64,000 bases of DNA, from NCBI GenBank assembly GCA_024763275.1, contig JANTFT010000003.1:47557-111556 (forward strand). The letters are read 5' to 3'. The notes beneath the pieces were generated by a model, which was given only the letters and a program-made list of their open reading frames with translations, had not been told where the DNA came from and did no database searches. The DNA comes from Anaerolineales bacterium (GTDB lineage: Bacteria; Chloroflexota; Anaerolineae; Anaerolineales; UBA11858). Shown piece after piece: positions 37,427 through 47,337 of this stretch (positions within the stretch are counted from its first letter, which is position 1; the number at the start of each line of letters is the position of its first letter). Both the position numbers and the translations under genes were made by a program.

Positions 37427-38161
37427 TTATACAGAGAGACTAAACTGATGGACTAGGAAAGCCGCTCCCAGGCCGAGGGTGTTGGTTGCCAGATGCATGA
37501 TCACAGCGGGCCAGATCGAATTTGTGCGCTGGTAGAGGTAGGCAAAGATCAGACCCATCAAAAAAATGGGCAGCATCAGGGTCGGCTGCATATGCACCAC
37601 AGCGAACAGTCCGGCGCTGATCACCGCTGCCGGAATCCAGCCGCATTTAACGCGGAATCCCGCGAAGACGAAACCCCGAAAGAAGACTTCCTCGACAAAT
37701 GGTGCCACCAGCACACCGGCCACCAGCAGCGGCCAGGGTGTGGAGACCATGTCAAAAAGCCCCGTGATGTCCATCTGGGTGTTCAGGTTCAGCAGCGAGG
37801 CAGCCAGACTGTAAAAAAAGTTGAAGCAGAATGCCAGGATCATCAGACCGCAGCCGATAGCGATTGTCTCAAAGTCAAATGCCCTTAATCCCAGGGCATC
37901 CCAGCTGAGGTGGTATTTACGAACGCTGAACCACCAGGCTGGCAGAAGCAGGACCAGCTCCCAGAAGGCAATGAATACCCCGATATCCATCTTCCAGGAG
38001 AACGCTTCCCGTCCCACGCCGAATCCCAGGGCAATGATGATCCACAGCCCAAACGCGCCCAGACCGAGCCAGATATCCCGGGCTGTCCAGGGTGCCTCCC
38101 GGTGGATTTCGCTTCTCGCTTCTGATTGATGGTTTTCCGGCGCGCCTATCCCCTTATTCAA
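37427..38161 (-). CDS. CPBP family intramembrane metalloprotease
   Basis: APFVEEVFFRGFVFAGFR (EExxxR), AVVHMQPTLMLPIFLMGLIFAYLYQRTNSIWPAVIMHLATN. Confidence 0.9.
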   Translation of the reverse strand: MNKGIGAPENHQSEARSEIHREAPWTARDIWLGLGAFGLWIIIALGFGVGREAFSWKMDIGVFIAFWELVLLLPAWWFSVRKYHLSWDALGLRAFDFETIAIGCGLMILAFCFNFFYSLAASLLNLNTQMDITGLFDMVSTPWPLLVAGVLVAPFVEEVFFRGFVFAGFRVKCGWIPAAVISAGLFAVVHMQPTLMLPIFLMGLIFAYLYQRTNSIWPAVIMHLATNTLGLGAAFLVHQFSLSV

Positions 38162-38957
38162 TGGTGATATCCTCCAGGCTGTCCTCGGATTTGGGGAAAG
38201 CCATCTGCAAGCTCTTCAGCTTGTCGATGATGATCGTGGAGATCACCAGGTTGCGGTACCACTTGCGATTGGCTGGAATGACATACCAAGGTGCGTAATC
38301 CGTGCTGGTTTCCCTGAGTGCGTCCTGATAGGCGGACTGATACCGATCCCACAGGGCCCGCTCTTTGAGGTCCCCTCTGCTGAATTTCCAGTTCTTCTGT
38401 GGATCATCAAGCCGGGACTGCAGGCGCTTTTTCTGTTCTTCCCGGTCGATATGCAGGTAGAATTTCAGAATGGTCGTGCCCTCATCCGTCAGTAGTTTTT
38501 CAAAAGCCCGGATGTGTTGATAGCGGCGGCTCCAGATTTCCTCCGGCACCAGCTTATGCACCCGCACCACCAGCACATCCTCGTAATGGCTGCGGTTGAA
38601 GATGACGATCTCCCCCTTTGCGGGTGTGCGCTTATGCACCCGCCACAGGTAATCGTGGGCCAGCTCCACCGGGGTGGGGACTTTAAAACTGGCCACTTTC
38701 ACTCCCTGGGGGTTGACCCCTTCAAAGACGTGGCGGATAGTGCCGTCCTTTCCACCGGTATCCATGGCCTGCAGGACGATCAGCACCTTGTGTTTGCCCT
38801 GCGCAAAAAGCAGCTCCTGCAGTCTTTCCATTTCCTTATTCAGATCCTTGAGAAGAAGTTTGCCTTCCTTCTTGCTGATTGGGAAGAGGCTCTTGTCATT
38901 GGGGTCCCACTGGTTGAGGTTCAGGTCCGATCCGGGCGGTACTAGATACTGGTCCAT
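38154..38957 (-). CDS. PPK2 family polyphosphate kinase
   Basis: VLIVLQAMDTGGKDGTIRHVFEGVNPQGVKVASFKVPTPVELAHDYLWRVHK, IVIFNRSHYEDVLVVRVH, APWYVIPANRKWYRNL. Confidence 0.94.
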   Translation of the reverse strand: MDQYLVPPGSDLNLNQWDPNDKSLFPISKKEGKLLLKDLNKEMERLQELLFAQGKHKVLIVLQAMDTGGKDGTIRHVFEGVNPQGVKVASFKVPTPVELAHDYLWRVHKRTPAKGEIVIFNRSHYEDVLVVRVHKLVPEEIWSRRYQHIRAFEKLLTDEGTTILKFYLHIDREEQKKRLQSRLDDPQKNWKFSRGDLKERALWDRYQSAYQDALRETSTDYAPWYVIPANRKWYRNLVISTIIIDKLKSLQMAFPKSEDSLEDITIE

Positions 38958-39021
38958 ATTTGATCCTTGATTATTTTTGGATTTTAGGGCTAAGTTTCTT
39001 TATCTGGCCGTGTAAGTGAGC

Positions 39022-39900
39022 TTATGGTTTTTTATTGAATACTATTACATCCTGGAAGTACAGGCCGGGGATTTCCTTCCAATTACCCGGATAATAATTC
39101 TTTACCTGCAGACCTGCTCCTGTTATGAGGTTGTCGAATCCCTTACTTGTGATTCCGATAGCATTTTCAGGTGTTTGGGCCCAGTGTGGGTGCAGCCAGT
39201 CCGCTGATCCATAAGCAGGCTGATTGAAAATCCAGCGGTCTTTTCTTGTGGCGTGGAATGCACTCTGCTGGCTATCTCTGGCAATCAGGCTTTTTTCATA
39301 GAGGTCATCCAGTAGGAAAAAAGTGATAATGGCAGTGCCTCCGGGTTTAAGGACTCGATTGACCTCTCCGAGGTAAAAACGGGCATCAACTTCGCCGAAG
39401 TGGGTCCAGACGGACAAGGCGGTAGCCAAGTCAATGCTTCCACTGTCAATAGGCCAGGGAATCTGGATGTCTTTTTGGTTAGGAGAGTAAAAAGGATTGG
39501 ACACATCGAGATGAACGAATTCATATTTTCCGGGCGGGTAATACCCCCGGCAGAAATCGATGTCCTCAGCCATAACGTCGATGCCGATGTATTTTCCGCT
39601 CTCGGTCAGAAAGGGTTCACAGGCAATTCCTATCAATCCTGTTCCGCAGCCGATATCGAGGATCTGGGGATCCTTTTTGGGGTCAAGATTCTGATTGATC
39701 AGGGTCTGGAAAATGCCGATCACGTGGGCCCATTCAGCATAAGCGTATTTACCTCCTCTGCGGTCGATCTCGATCGGAATCAACCGGATGTTCTTAGCCC
39801 TGTGAATTCTTCTTTTGTCCAGGGGCAAGAACAGGCTATCAAGGATACGATAGCTAAGTTTGGTGATGTATGTTAGCGACTTACGAATGAGATTGCTCAT
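39022..39900 (-). CDS. Class I SAM-dependent methyltransferase
   Basis: PQILDIGCGTGLIGIACEPFLTESGKYIGIDVMAEDIDFCR; LGEVNRVLKPGGTAIITFFLLD; start taken at MSNLIRKS. Confidence 0.85.
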   Translation of the reverse strand: MSNLIRKSLTYITKLSYRILDSLFLPLDKRRIHRAKNIRLIPIEIDRRGGKYAYAEWAHVIGIFQTLINQNLDPKKDPQILDIGCGTGLIGIACEPFLTESGKYIGIDVMAEDIDFCRGYYPPGKYEFVHLDVSNPFYSPNQKDIQIPWPIDSGSIDLATALSVWTHFGEVDARFYLGEVNRVLKPGGTAIITFFLLDDLYEKSLIARDSQQSAFHATRKDRWIFNQPAYGSADWLHPHWAQTPENAIGITSKGFDNLITGAGLQVKNYYPGNWKEIPGLYFQDVIVFNKKP

Positions 39901-40047
39901 AGAGATATCTTCTTGAGAGATAAATACAGCCAGAGAGGGGTTCAATCCGATCTGGAAATTATGGGCGAAAGACATCAATAAGCTTCACCCTTCTGAGATG
40001 TTCTTTGATTGTATCCTGTTCAAGCTCCATTATCCAGAGCTCTGGCT

Positions 40048-40395
40048 TTAGAGCACCAGGATCACGCTGATGATTGCCATGACGATGATGGCGCTGAACA
40101 TCACCAGCCAGTACCACTCCCCCTGCTGGGCGAAGTAGCCCGGGCTGACAATCGAGGTGTAGAACAGCATCCCAACTGCGATCAGGAACAGGGGGAGTGC
40201 CCAGGCGGAGGAGGCTAGCAGCCCGATTCCGCTGATCAACAGGCTGATGGCTGTGACCATCTCGGCAGCGATATGAAACCAGATCCGGATCGGCTCGGTC
40301 TTCAGCTCCGGGATCTTTTTCGAAAGATAGGACATGGCCCACTGGGCAAGCATTCCAAAACCGACAACAACTGAGTATATAGCTGCGAATTTCAT
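40048..40395 (-). CDS. Small multi-pass membrane protein
   Basis: Four hydrophobic segments; upstream SD on minus strand. Confidence 0.6.
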   Translation of the reverse strand: MKFAAIYSVVVGFGMLAQWAMSYLSKKIPELKTEPIRIWFHIAAEMVTAISLLISGIGLLASSAWALPLFLIAVGMLFYTSIVSPGYFAQQGEWYWLVMFSAIIVMAIISVILVL

Positions 40396-40587
40396 GCAAG
40401 CTCCTTGGTTTTTAGCACCAATCGCAGTATAACATGATTATTTATCCTCAAGGTTTTCCCCCTCTTTTCCCTGTCTGATGCGCACCTTTCTGGTTCGAAT
40501 TCCGTTATAATCGGTGTACTGCCTGGCCGGAGTCTGGCCCGGGGCAAGGAATTAACCTGAAATTATTTAAGGAAGGAACATCTGCCG

Positions 40588-41712
40588 ATGATCGAGATCA
40601 AACAGGTCAACACTACCAGGGATTTGAAAACCTTTCTCCGCGTTCCGCATTCTATTCCCCGGGAAGGGAACAACTGGGTGCCGGCCCTGGACTTTGACGA
40701 AATGAACACCCTGCACTGGGACCGCAATCCGGCCTTTGAACACTGCCAGGCGCGCTATTTCCTGGCCTACCGGGGTAAGGAAGTGGTCGGTCGGGTAGCA
40801 GCTATTTACAACCGCCTGCACGCTGAGACCTGGAGCCAGAATTATCTGCGCTTTGGCTGGATTGAATTCCTGGATGACCCGACCATATCCGCCGCCTTGA
40901 TGGGCGCAGTGGAGGACTGGGCCCAGGAGCTGGGCTGCGATGCGGTACACGGCCCATTGGGTTTCACCGATCTGGATCGGGAAGGTTTACTGGTGGAGGG
41001 TTTTGATGAGCTGGCCACCCTGGCCACCCGCCACGACCCACCCTACTACATGCGCCATTTGGAAGAGCTGGGCTATGAAAAGGATGTCGATTGGCTGGAG
41101 CATCTGGTCACCCTGCCCGATCAGCTGGACGATAAGGTCCTCCGGGTGGCGGAGATCGCCAGAAAGCGCTACCAGCTGCATGTTCTGGATGCCAGGAACA
41201 AGAAAGAGCTGCTGCCTTATGCCCCGGAGCTCTTTGAGGTCATCAATGAAGCTTACAGCCACCTTTATGGTGTGGTGCACCTGACCGAAAAACAGCGCGA
41301 TGTTTATGTCAAGCAATATTTCGGCTTTGTGATCCCTGATCTGGTGCCGGTGGTGCTGGATGAAGATGGGCGCATGGTAGCTTTCACGATCGCCATGCCG
41401 TCCCTCTCCCGGGCAATCCAGAAGGCTCATGGAAGGCTCTTCCCCCTGGGCTTCCTGCACCTGCTGGGAGCGCTCCGTAAGTTTGACCGCGTCGATGTTT
41501 ATCTGGGCGCGGTCCTTCCCCACCTGCAGGGAAGGGGTGTCAATGCCATCATGATCGAGGCCTTTGTAAATGCCTGCAAGAAATATGGGGTGAAAACCGT
41601 ACACGTCAACCCTCAGCTGGAAACCAATCAGAAAGTCTGGTCGCAGTGGAGATATTTTGACACCAGGCAGCATAAGCGCCGGCGCGTGTATATCAAACAC
41701 CTGCTACCCTGA
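40588..41712 (+). CDS. GNAT-like N-acetyltransferase fold protein
   Basis: FLAYRGKEVVGRVAAIYN, GPLGFTDLDREGLLVEGFDE, LGAVLPHLQGRGVNAIMIEAFVNACKKYGVKTVHVNPQLETN. Confidence 0.65.
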   Translation: MIEIKQVNTTRDLKTFLRVPHSIPREGNNWVPALDFDEMNTLHWDRNPAFEHCQARYFLAYRGKEVVGRVAAIYNRLHAETWSQNYLRFGWIEFLDDPTISAALMGAVEDWAQELGCDAVHGPLGFTDLDREGLLVEGFDELATLATRHDPPYYMRHLEELGYEKDVDWLEHLVTLPDQLDDKVLRVAEIARKRYQLHVLDARNKKELLPYAPELFEVINEAYSHLYGVVHLTEKQRDVYVKQYFGFVIPDLVPVVLDEDGRMVAFTIAMPSLSRAIQKAHGRLFPLGFLHLLGALRKFDRVDVYLGAVLPHLQGRGVNAIMIEAFVNACKKYGVKTVHVNPQLETNQKVWSQWRYFDTRQHKRRRVYIKHLLP

Positions 41713-41736
41713 ATTAGCAGGCTCCGGTATTAAATA

Positions 41737-41768
41737 AAAACCAGGCAGGATATCCTGCCTGGTTTTAG
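41737..41768. terminator. Rho-independent terminator between convergent genes
   Basis: AAAAACCAGGCAGGA-TA-TCCTGCCTGGTTTT. Confidence 0.85.
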
Positions 41769-41789
41769 GTTCACACGCTTCCGTCTTTC

Positions 41790-43487
41790 TTACTTGTTGG
41801 ACTTGCCTCGTTCGTGGGTTTCTGTATCCATATACATATTCCTGTAGTAGGCCCGGGTGCAGGCCCAATCGGATTCACAGGATTCCTGATGGTAGGCCAG
41901 CACTTCCTCTTCGCTGAAGCCGTACTTGGCGCTGATCTGCAGGGCGGTTTGATAGTCCTTTTCGGACAAACCCTCGGTCATATTCCTGACCTGTTCCCGC
42001 AGAGAGCTGCGCACGCAGGCCCAATCTCCCTGGCAATCTTCGCCGTTGAGCATATTCATCACCTCTCCAATCTCCAGGCTGTATTGTTCAGCTAGCCTGG
42101 CGGCGATTTTCTGGTTCTTATCCTCAGTAACCTGGTTGGCCTGGTCCTGTTTCTCAGCTTTCTGCTCTTCCTGGAGAGACTTGCGGTATACCTGTACGCC
42201 CATGGTCAGGATCTCAGCTGCGCTGATATCCTCGCTGGCCATGCTGTAAGCCTGCTTGAGGTCTCCCCAGCTGTCAGCGGAAGCCCGGGCTTCGGCGATT
42301 TCTGTCCAGTCTGCGTCCATGCGGTCCGCGAAACTGGCGGCATGTTTCAGCTCAGCAAGAGTCATCCCTTCTGCTAGATAGCCATCTAGTATTTCCGGTT
42401 CAGCTTCCAGATCTCCGGCCAGTTTGTAGAACTGGTTCAGTTCACCGGGTGTGGCACCTTCAGCGACCCTGGTCAGAGCGTCTTCGAAGTCAGCATCGAA
42501 GTGGGTGACCGATCGCACTGCTGTGCGGACATCCCCTAGTGAATAATCGCCACTCAGTACCAGGGCTGTCAGATCCCCGATGCCCTGCTCTTCCAGCAGC
42601 TGTGAGAAGCGGTTCAGTTGCAGGAGGCTGCCCCAGCCGCTCTCATCCAGGTGCCAGGCCAGGATCTCTTCCCAGGATAGATCCATCGAGCCGGCCAGTT
42701 TATAGGCCATCCACATGCGACCGAACCCGAGATTATTCTCTTCTGATTCATTGTCAAACAGGGTGTAGATATCTTCACAGGTGTAGAGATCTCCTGACTG
42801 GTCGGGGAAGAGGGTGTTGACCCCATCAGCGATCTTCTGGGCCATGGGGTGGCAGGCATCCTCAGGATCAGCTACCACTACCGGCAGACTGGCAGTAGAG
42901 CTGAATCCGCAGCTGTCTGTAACAGCGACCTGGGCTGAATATTTATCTACATCACTATAGGTGAAGGACGCGGTCTCCCCTGTTTCTGCCTCGGGAACGC
43001 CGTCTCCATCCAGATCCCATTCATAGGTGTAGTCCGGAGTGCCACCTGTTACCGCTGTGCTGAAGTTCACCAATCCTTCATCGCCGGCCACGAACAGCGG
43101 AGGGAAAGGAACGCTGGTCAGAGAGACCTCCGGTCCTGCCAGGGTGAGCGTCCCGGTCAGTACTTCGGAGTCGACTTCTACAGACCACTCAAAATCACCC
43201 TGGGAGGGATAGGAATGGTTGATGACCATGGGGATAGAGCTGTCATCCACGGTGACGATCCCCGTAGTGTCCCCGTCGCCAAAGTCCATGTAGAACATAT
43301 ACCCATCAGCCCCGGTAGGGGTCCAATTGATGGTGAACTCCACCTCGCTGCAGGAAATTTCCGGGGTTACTGTGATGTCCAACCCATCACCATCCTGGGC
43401 ATGACTGGCGGAGACTGTCCCTGCCAGGCTGACCACGGTGATAAACACAGCCATAAGTAAGCGGATAAGTTTGTTTAGGTCTTTCAT
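41790..43487 (-). CDS. Secreted PKD-domain protein with helical repeat region
   Basis: Signal peptide; PKD-like GGTPDYTYEWDLDGDGVPEAETGETASFTYSDVDKYSAQVAVTDSCG; C-terminal duplicated DCQGDWACVRSS / SCESDWACTRAY motifs. Confidence 0.75.
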   Translation of the reverse strand: MKDLNKLIRLLMAVFITVVSLAGTVSASHAQDGDGLDITVTPEISCSEVEFTINWTPTGADGYMFYMDFGDGDTTGIVTVDDSSIPMVINHSYPSQGDFEWSVEVDSEVLTGTLTLAGPEVSLTSVPFPPLFVAGDEGLVNFSTAVTGGTPDYTYEWDLDGDGVPEAETGETASFTYSDVDKYSAQVAVTDSCGFSSTASLPVVVADPEDACHPMAQKIADGVNTLFPDQSGDLYTCEDIYTLFDNESEENNLGFGRMWMAYKLAGSMDLSWEEILAWHLDESGWGSLLQLNRFSQLLEEQGIGDLTALVLSGDYSLGDVRTAVRSVTHFDADFEDALTRVAEGATPGELNQFYKLAGDLEAEPEILDGYLAEGMTLAELKHAASFADRMDADWTEIAEARASADSWGDLKQAYSMASEDISAAEILTMGVQVYRKSLQEEQKAEKQDQANQVTEDKNQKIAARLAEQYSLEIGEVMNMLNGEDCQGDWACVRSSLREQVRNMTEGLSEKDYQTALQISAKYGFSEEEVLAYHQESCESDWACTRAYYRNMYMDTETHERGKSNK

Positions 43488-43547
43488 GATTTGGATCTCC
43501 TTGGTTTGTCTTGATCTGGTTTGTTTAATTCCTAAAACAACCAGTCT

Positions 43548-44438
43548 CTAGTCTTTTCCTTTGTACCTACTGGTATCGGGAGTACCATTCATAATTAATT
43601 CTCCATCTTCACTGCCATACCCGTTCCCGTTTTCATTGCTGTCCCTGTTGTCCTTCTTTTCCTGTCCTGGAGGGGTGGCAGGCTTGTGGGAATTACCGTT
43701 TTCCTGGCCGTTGCCGTTCTGGTGGTCATCGGACTTTCCCTTGATAGTATCTTTGAATTTCTGGGGCTCTTTGAGACCATTCCCAACCAGCTCCAGACGC
43801 TCGCGGATCTTTTCCTGGGCTTTCAGCAGTCCGGGAGGGCTGCCCTGGGGATGTTCCCTGCCCAGCTCGGCCATTATCTGGTTCTGTTTCTGCAGGTTAG
43901 CTTCAATCTGGAGCAGGGCTTTATCCAGTCCCTGTCCTTCCAGCCTGGCTGCTTGTTCAAGCATCTTCTGGGTGTGCTTCTCCAGCAGGGCGAGGGCTTT
44001 GTCCGAAACCTCTTCTCCCGCTGCGAGCTGATTCTGGATCTCCTGCAGCCGGCGGCTTGCGAAGGATACATAGAGATCCAGTTTTTCCTCTGGATCGCTC
44101 TCCAGGCTGACCTGGATGTCCTCTGTAAGTGTTTTAACTCCGTAGAGCAGATCATCCGGTTGAGCTGCCTGGGCGGCGTATACGGTGCCTCCCAGACTGG
44201 AGAGAGCTACCAGCAGCACAGCGGCGATGGTCCCCAGGCGTGCCGCCCAGGAGCGCCGCTGGACTGTGCTCCTCTTCCCGGCAGGTTTATGGGACGTACC
44301 TTGGCCCGGCTTCAAGGTTCTGACCTGGGCCAGGTAGTTTTCTCGCCCGGCGTGGCTGGCCTGCAGACCTCTTTCCGGTACATTCTGCAAGCTTTCCAGC
44401 TGTTTTTTCAGCTCAGGGCTGATCTCGTGATCGTTCAT
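43548..44438 (-). CDS. DUF5667-like membrane protein, possible sigma-factor partner
   Basis: RRSWAARLGTIAAVLLVALSSLGGTVYAAQAAQPDDLLYGVKTLTEDIQVSLESDPEEKLDLYVSFASRRLQEIQ; Asn/Gly-rich tail. Confidence 0.8.
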   Translation of the reverse strand: MNDHEISPELKKQLESLQNVPERGLQASHAGRENYLAQVRTLKPGQGTSHKPAGKRSTVQRRSWAARLGTIAAVLLVALSSLGGTVYAAQAAQPDDLLYGVKTLTEDIQVSLESDPEEKLDLYVSFASRRLQEIQNQLAAGEEVSDKALALLEKHTQKMLEQAARLEGQGLDKALLQIEANLQKQNQIMAELGREHPQGSPPGLLKAQEKIRERLELVGNGLKEPQKFKDTIKGKSDDHQNGNGQENGNSHKPATPPGQEKKDNRDSNENGNGYGSEDGELIMNGTPDTSRYKGKD

Positions 44439-44557
44439 AGAAATTCCTTTCAAAAATAAGCTGTTTCCTGCCCTATATGACGCAAAAACCCGTCCGGGGA
44501 TACGGGTTGATTTCCATATTGGAGAGCAATATCAATAATCTAGAAACAGGAGGGATG

Positions 44558-45124
44558 TTATTGGTTTTCCAGCTCAGGATCCGGGTTCTGGTCATCGATC
44601 AGCACCCGCTGCAGAGCGGCGATTCCCCGGTGCTGAAGTGCTTTTACCGCTCCCTGCGACTTGTTCAAAGCCTGGGAGATTTCCTGGGTAGTCCAGCCTT
44701 CCAGGAATTTTAAAACAACTACCTGGCGCTGCTCCGGGGTGAGCAGCCGCAGCGCTTTCCTGACCCGCTCAGCTTCCTGCTGTTCGGCCAGCTGGCCGGC
44801 CGGGCCGGGTCCATCTTCTATCAGCAGCTCTGTGTCCAGCTCCAGGGAGGGAGGTGGTTCCCGGCGGTACAGGTCAGTGATCAGGTTGTGGGTGATGCGG
44901 TAGAGATAGGCCTGCAGATGGTCATTGGGTCCCCCGCCGCGCTCAAGGGAGGACAGGAAGCGCTGGAAGGTTTCTGCCACCAGATCTTCGGCAACCTGGG
45001 CTTTGCCGACATGTTTGAAGGCATAGGCATATAACGCGTCGCTGAACAGGTCGTAGATCTCGGCCAGGGCTTGCTGGTCGAACTGGCGGGCTTTTTGGAG
45101 GAGCTGTTCAGGTCGGTTGGCCAT
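44558..45124 (-). CDS. ECF RNA polymerase sigma factor
   Basis: FDQQALAEIYDLFSDALYAYAFKHVGKAQVAEDLVAETFQRFL; LLTPEQRQVVVLKFLEGWTTQEISQALNKSQGAVKALQHRGIAAL. Confidence 0.92.
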   Translation of the reverse strand: MANRPEQLLQKARQFDQQALAEIYDLFSDALYAYAFKHVGKAQVAEDLVAETFQRFLSSLERGGGPNDHLQAYLYRITHNLITDLYRREPPPSLELDTELLIEDGPGPAGQLAEQQEAERVRKALRLLTPEQRQVVVLKFLEGWTTQEISQALNKSQGAVKALQHRGIAALQRVLIDDQNPDPELENQ

Positions 45125-45243
45125 AATCACTTATTAATAAGACGCAAAATCTCCAGACCAGATACGGGAAACTGGCCTGAACGCATTGTAGCCCAGACAG
45201 GGGGAAAATTCAGCGAGTCCTATCGCGATTGTAAAGTCCCCGG

Positions 45244-45717
45244 TTAATTTCCTCCCTCGGGGTCTTGTTTTTGCCAGATTGGACTGCGAATGATCTCGCG
45301 ATAATAATAGAAACTGGCCAACCCCAACCCACCACCGATTCCCGTGTAGAGTATGCCCAGAAGCGGTTTGGGGATGGGGGAGAATTTACGCAGGGAGATG
45401 CCCAGAGCGATCATAAAAAGCACCAGCGGGTAGCTGTGCCATTCCTGAAAAGCGAACAGGCAGGGCTTTTCAGTTTCCAGGTTGACAATCCGCCGGCTGT
45501 TCTTACGGGACAGCCTGGAAAAGCCGAATTGAAAGATCGCCAGTGCCAGGAGTATTCCCGGGAGCCAGTAGATCCAGGGCTGATCCACATCAGGAGCGAA
45601 CATCCATTCCAGGGCCAGGGTGATCAGGAAAATCCCCACGCCGGTCCACATCACTCCAGCAGTCAGCAGTAACCAGTTCTTATGCGTTCGGGGTGTAAGT
45701 TTTTCAATCCATTTCAT
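45244..45717 (-). CDS. Hypothetical multi-pass membrane protein
   Basis: Four hydrophobic segments (WLLLTAGVMWTGVGIFLITLALEW...). Confidence 0.6.
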   Translation of the reverse strand: MKWIEKLTPRTHKNWLLLTAGVMWTGVGIFLITLALEWMFAPDVDQPWIYWLPGILLALAIFQFGFSRLSRKNSRRIVNLETEKPCLFAFQEWHSYPLVLFMIALGISLRKFSPIPKPLLGILYTGIGGGLGLASFYYYREIIRSPIWQKQDPEGGN

Positions 45718-45790
45718 AATCCCTATTTATACCACTGGAAGGTTTTTTGTTAACCCCCATTTCCAACAAAAAAGATTGTATACTTGATAC

Positions 45791-46522
45791 TTGGAAAAGA
45801 AACCCATCCTGGCGCTGGGACAGCCGGGTAATAGGAGGGCTGCTGTGCTGATTCCCGAGGAGTTATTTGTTTTTTTGAGAGAGCTGAAGGAAAATAACAA
45901 CCGGGTCTGGTTCCAGGCCAATAAGGACCGCTATGAGCGCTATTTCAAGGATCCTCTGCTGGCTTTCATTGCCGCCATTGGGGAAAGGCTGCCCAGCATC
46001 AGCCCCTACTATGTGGCCATCCCCAGAGTGACCGGCGGATCATTGTTCCGTATCTACCGGGATGTGCGTTTCAGCCGGGATAAACGGCCGTACAAGACCT
46101 GGGCGGGAATGCATTTCCGCCATGAGCGGGCCCGCGATGTGCACTCACCTGGCTTTTATCTGCACCTTGAGCCCGGAAACTGCTTTATCAGCTGTGGGAT
46201 CTGGAAACCCGACCGTGAAACCCTGCTGCGGGTGCGCCAGGTGATCGCTGATCACCCCCCGCGCTGGATTGAGGCAATTAGCGATCCTGATTTTGTAGCA
46301 GCCTACCAGCTGGCAGGGGATTCACTCAAACGACCACCCAGGGGATTTGACCCCGAACATCCCCTGATTGAGGACCTGAAGCGGGTGGATTTCCTGGCTT
46401 CCCATCCCATCACTGAGGAAAGGGCTCTCAGTCCGGATTTCCTGGATTTTTATGCTGACATGTGCCAGAAAGCCGTTCCCTTTATGCGCTTCTTAACAGA
46501 AGCGGTTGGCCTGGCCTGGTAA
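45791..46522 (+). CDS. DUF2461-like protein
   Basis: FLRELKENNNRVWFQANKDRYERYFKDPLLAFI, GSLFRIYRDVRFSRDKRPYKTWAGMHFRH, GFYLHLEPGNCFISCGIW; start codon uncertain. Confidence 0.85.
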   Translation: MEKKPILALGQPGNRRAAVLIPEELFVFLRELKENNNRVWFQANKDRYERYFKDPLLAFIAAIGERLPSISPYYVAIPRVTGGSLFRIYRDVRFSRDKRPYKTWAGMHFRHERARDVHSPGFYLHLEPGNCFISCGIWKPDRETLLRVRQVIADHPPRWIEAISDPDFVAAYQLAGDSLKRPPRGFDPEHPLIEDLKRVDFLASHPITEERALSPDFLDFYADMCQKAVPFMRFLTEAVGLAW

Positions 46523-46656
46523 GTAGGATGGTAATTATGAGGGATTTTTACCTTAATATGTTTCCAGAGGGGGACAATGAGACATGGACAAGTCACTATC
46601 ATCTTCCGATTGGTTCCGGATCCCTGATTCCCAGCCGGTTGTGCATCCAGATGGAT

Positions 46657-46688
46657 AAGGGCGGCTCACTGAGCCGCCATGTATTTTT
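46657..46688. terminator. Hairpin between convergent genes, candidate terminator
   Basis: GGCGGCTCA-C-TGAGCCGCC followed by ATGTATTTTT. Confidence 0.6.
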
Positions 46689-46711
46689 ACTGCCAGGTCC
46701 TCCGGTTTTCA

Positions 46712-47332
46712 TCAGCTGCCAATCAGAGCCTGGAGTTTTTTCCGGGAGGCCATTTCAACCTCGTCGTGGATGCTCTTCCCGTGGGAATCCATGGTGACCA
46801 CCACCGGGAATTGTTTGACTTTCAGCACCCAGATGGCCTCGGGGACGCCAAAATCCAGTTTGTAAACCCCGATGACCTCTTCCACTGATCCCGCGATCAG
46901 GGTCGCCGCCCCGCCAATGGCATGGAAATAGGCCGCGGGCAATTCCTGGCAGGCTTGAAGCGTCTTCGCCCCCATCCCGCCTTTGCCGATTACCCCGCGC
47001 ATGTCAAAATGACGCATTACCTCACTCTGATAGGGTTCTTCCCGGATACTGGTAGTTGGGCCGGCGGCCACAAATTTATAATCTCCTGTCTCCACACCGG
47101 AAACTACCGGGCCGCAGTGGTAGATCAAGCTATTCTTGAAGACCGGCTTAATGGCTTCATAAACTTCCAGGTCATCGCCTTCTGGCTGGCGGGTCTTCCT
47201 GATGAAGGTGTCGATCATCCATTTATGGACTGTATCCCTCCCAGTGGCCAGGATCCCGGTCAGGGCGACAGTATCGCCGGTATGCAGCTCCCGGATGGTT
47301 TCCGGTGAAATGGGAATGGTGATCTCTCTCAT
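46712..47332 (-). CDS. Class I fumarase beta/C-terminal subunit (Fe-S hydro-lyase)
   Basis: LHTGDTVALTGILATGRDTVHKWM, GPTTSIREEPYQSEVMRHFDMRGVIGKGGMG, YFHAIGGAATLIAGSVEEV. Confidence 0.9.
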   Translation of the reverse strand: MREITIPISPETIRELHTGDTVALTGILATGRDTVHKWMIDTFIRKTRQPEGDDLEVYEAIKPVFKNSLIYHCGPVVSGVETGDYKFVAAGPTTSIREEPYQSEVMRHFDMRGVIGKGGMGAKTLQACQELPAAYFHAIGGAATLIAGSVEEVIGVYKLDFGVPEAIWVLKVKQFPVVVTMDSHGKSIHDEVEMASRKKLQALIGS

Positions 47333-47337
47333 AGGTC

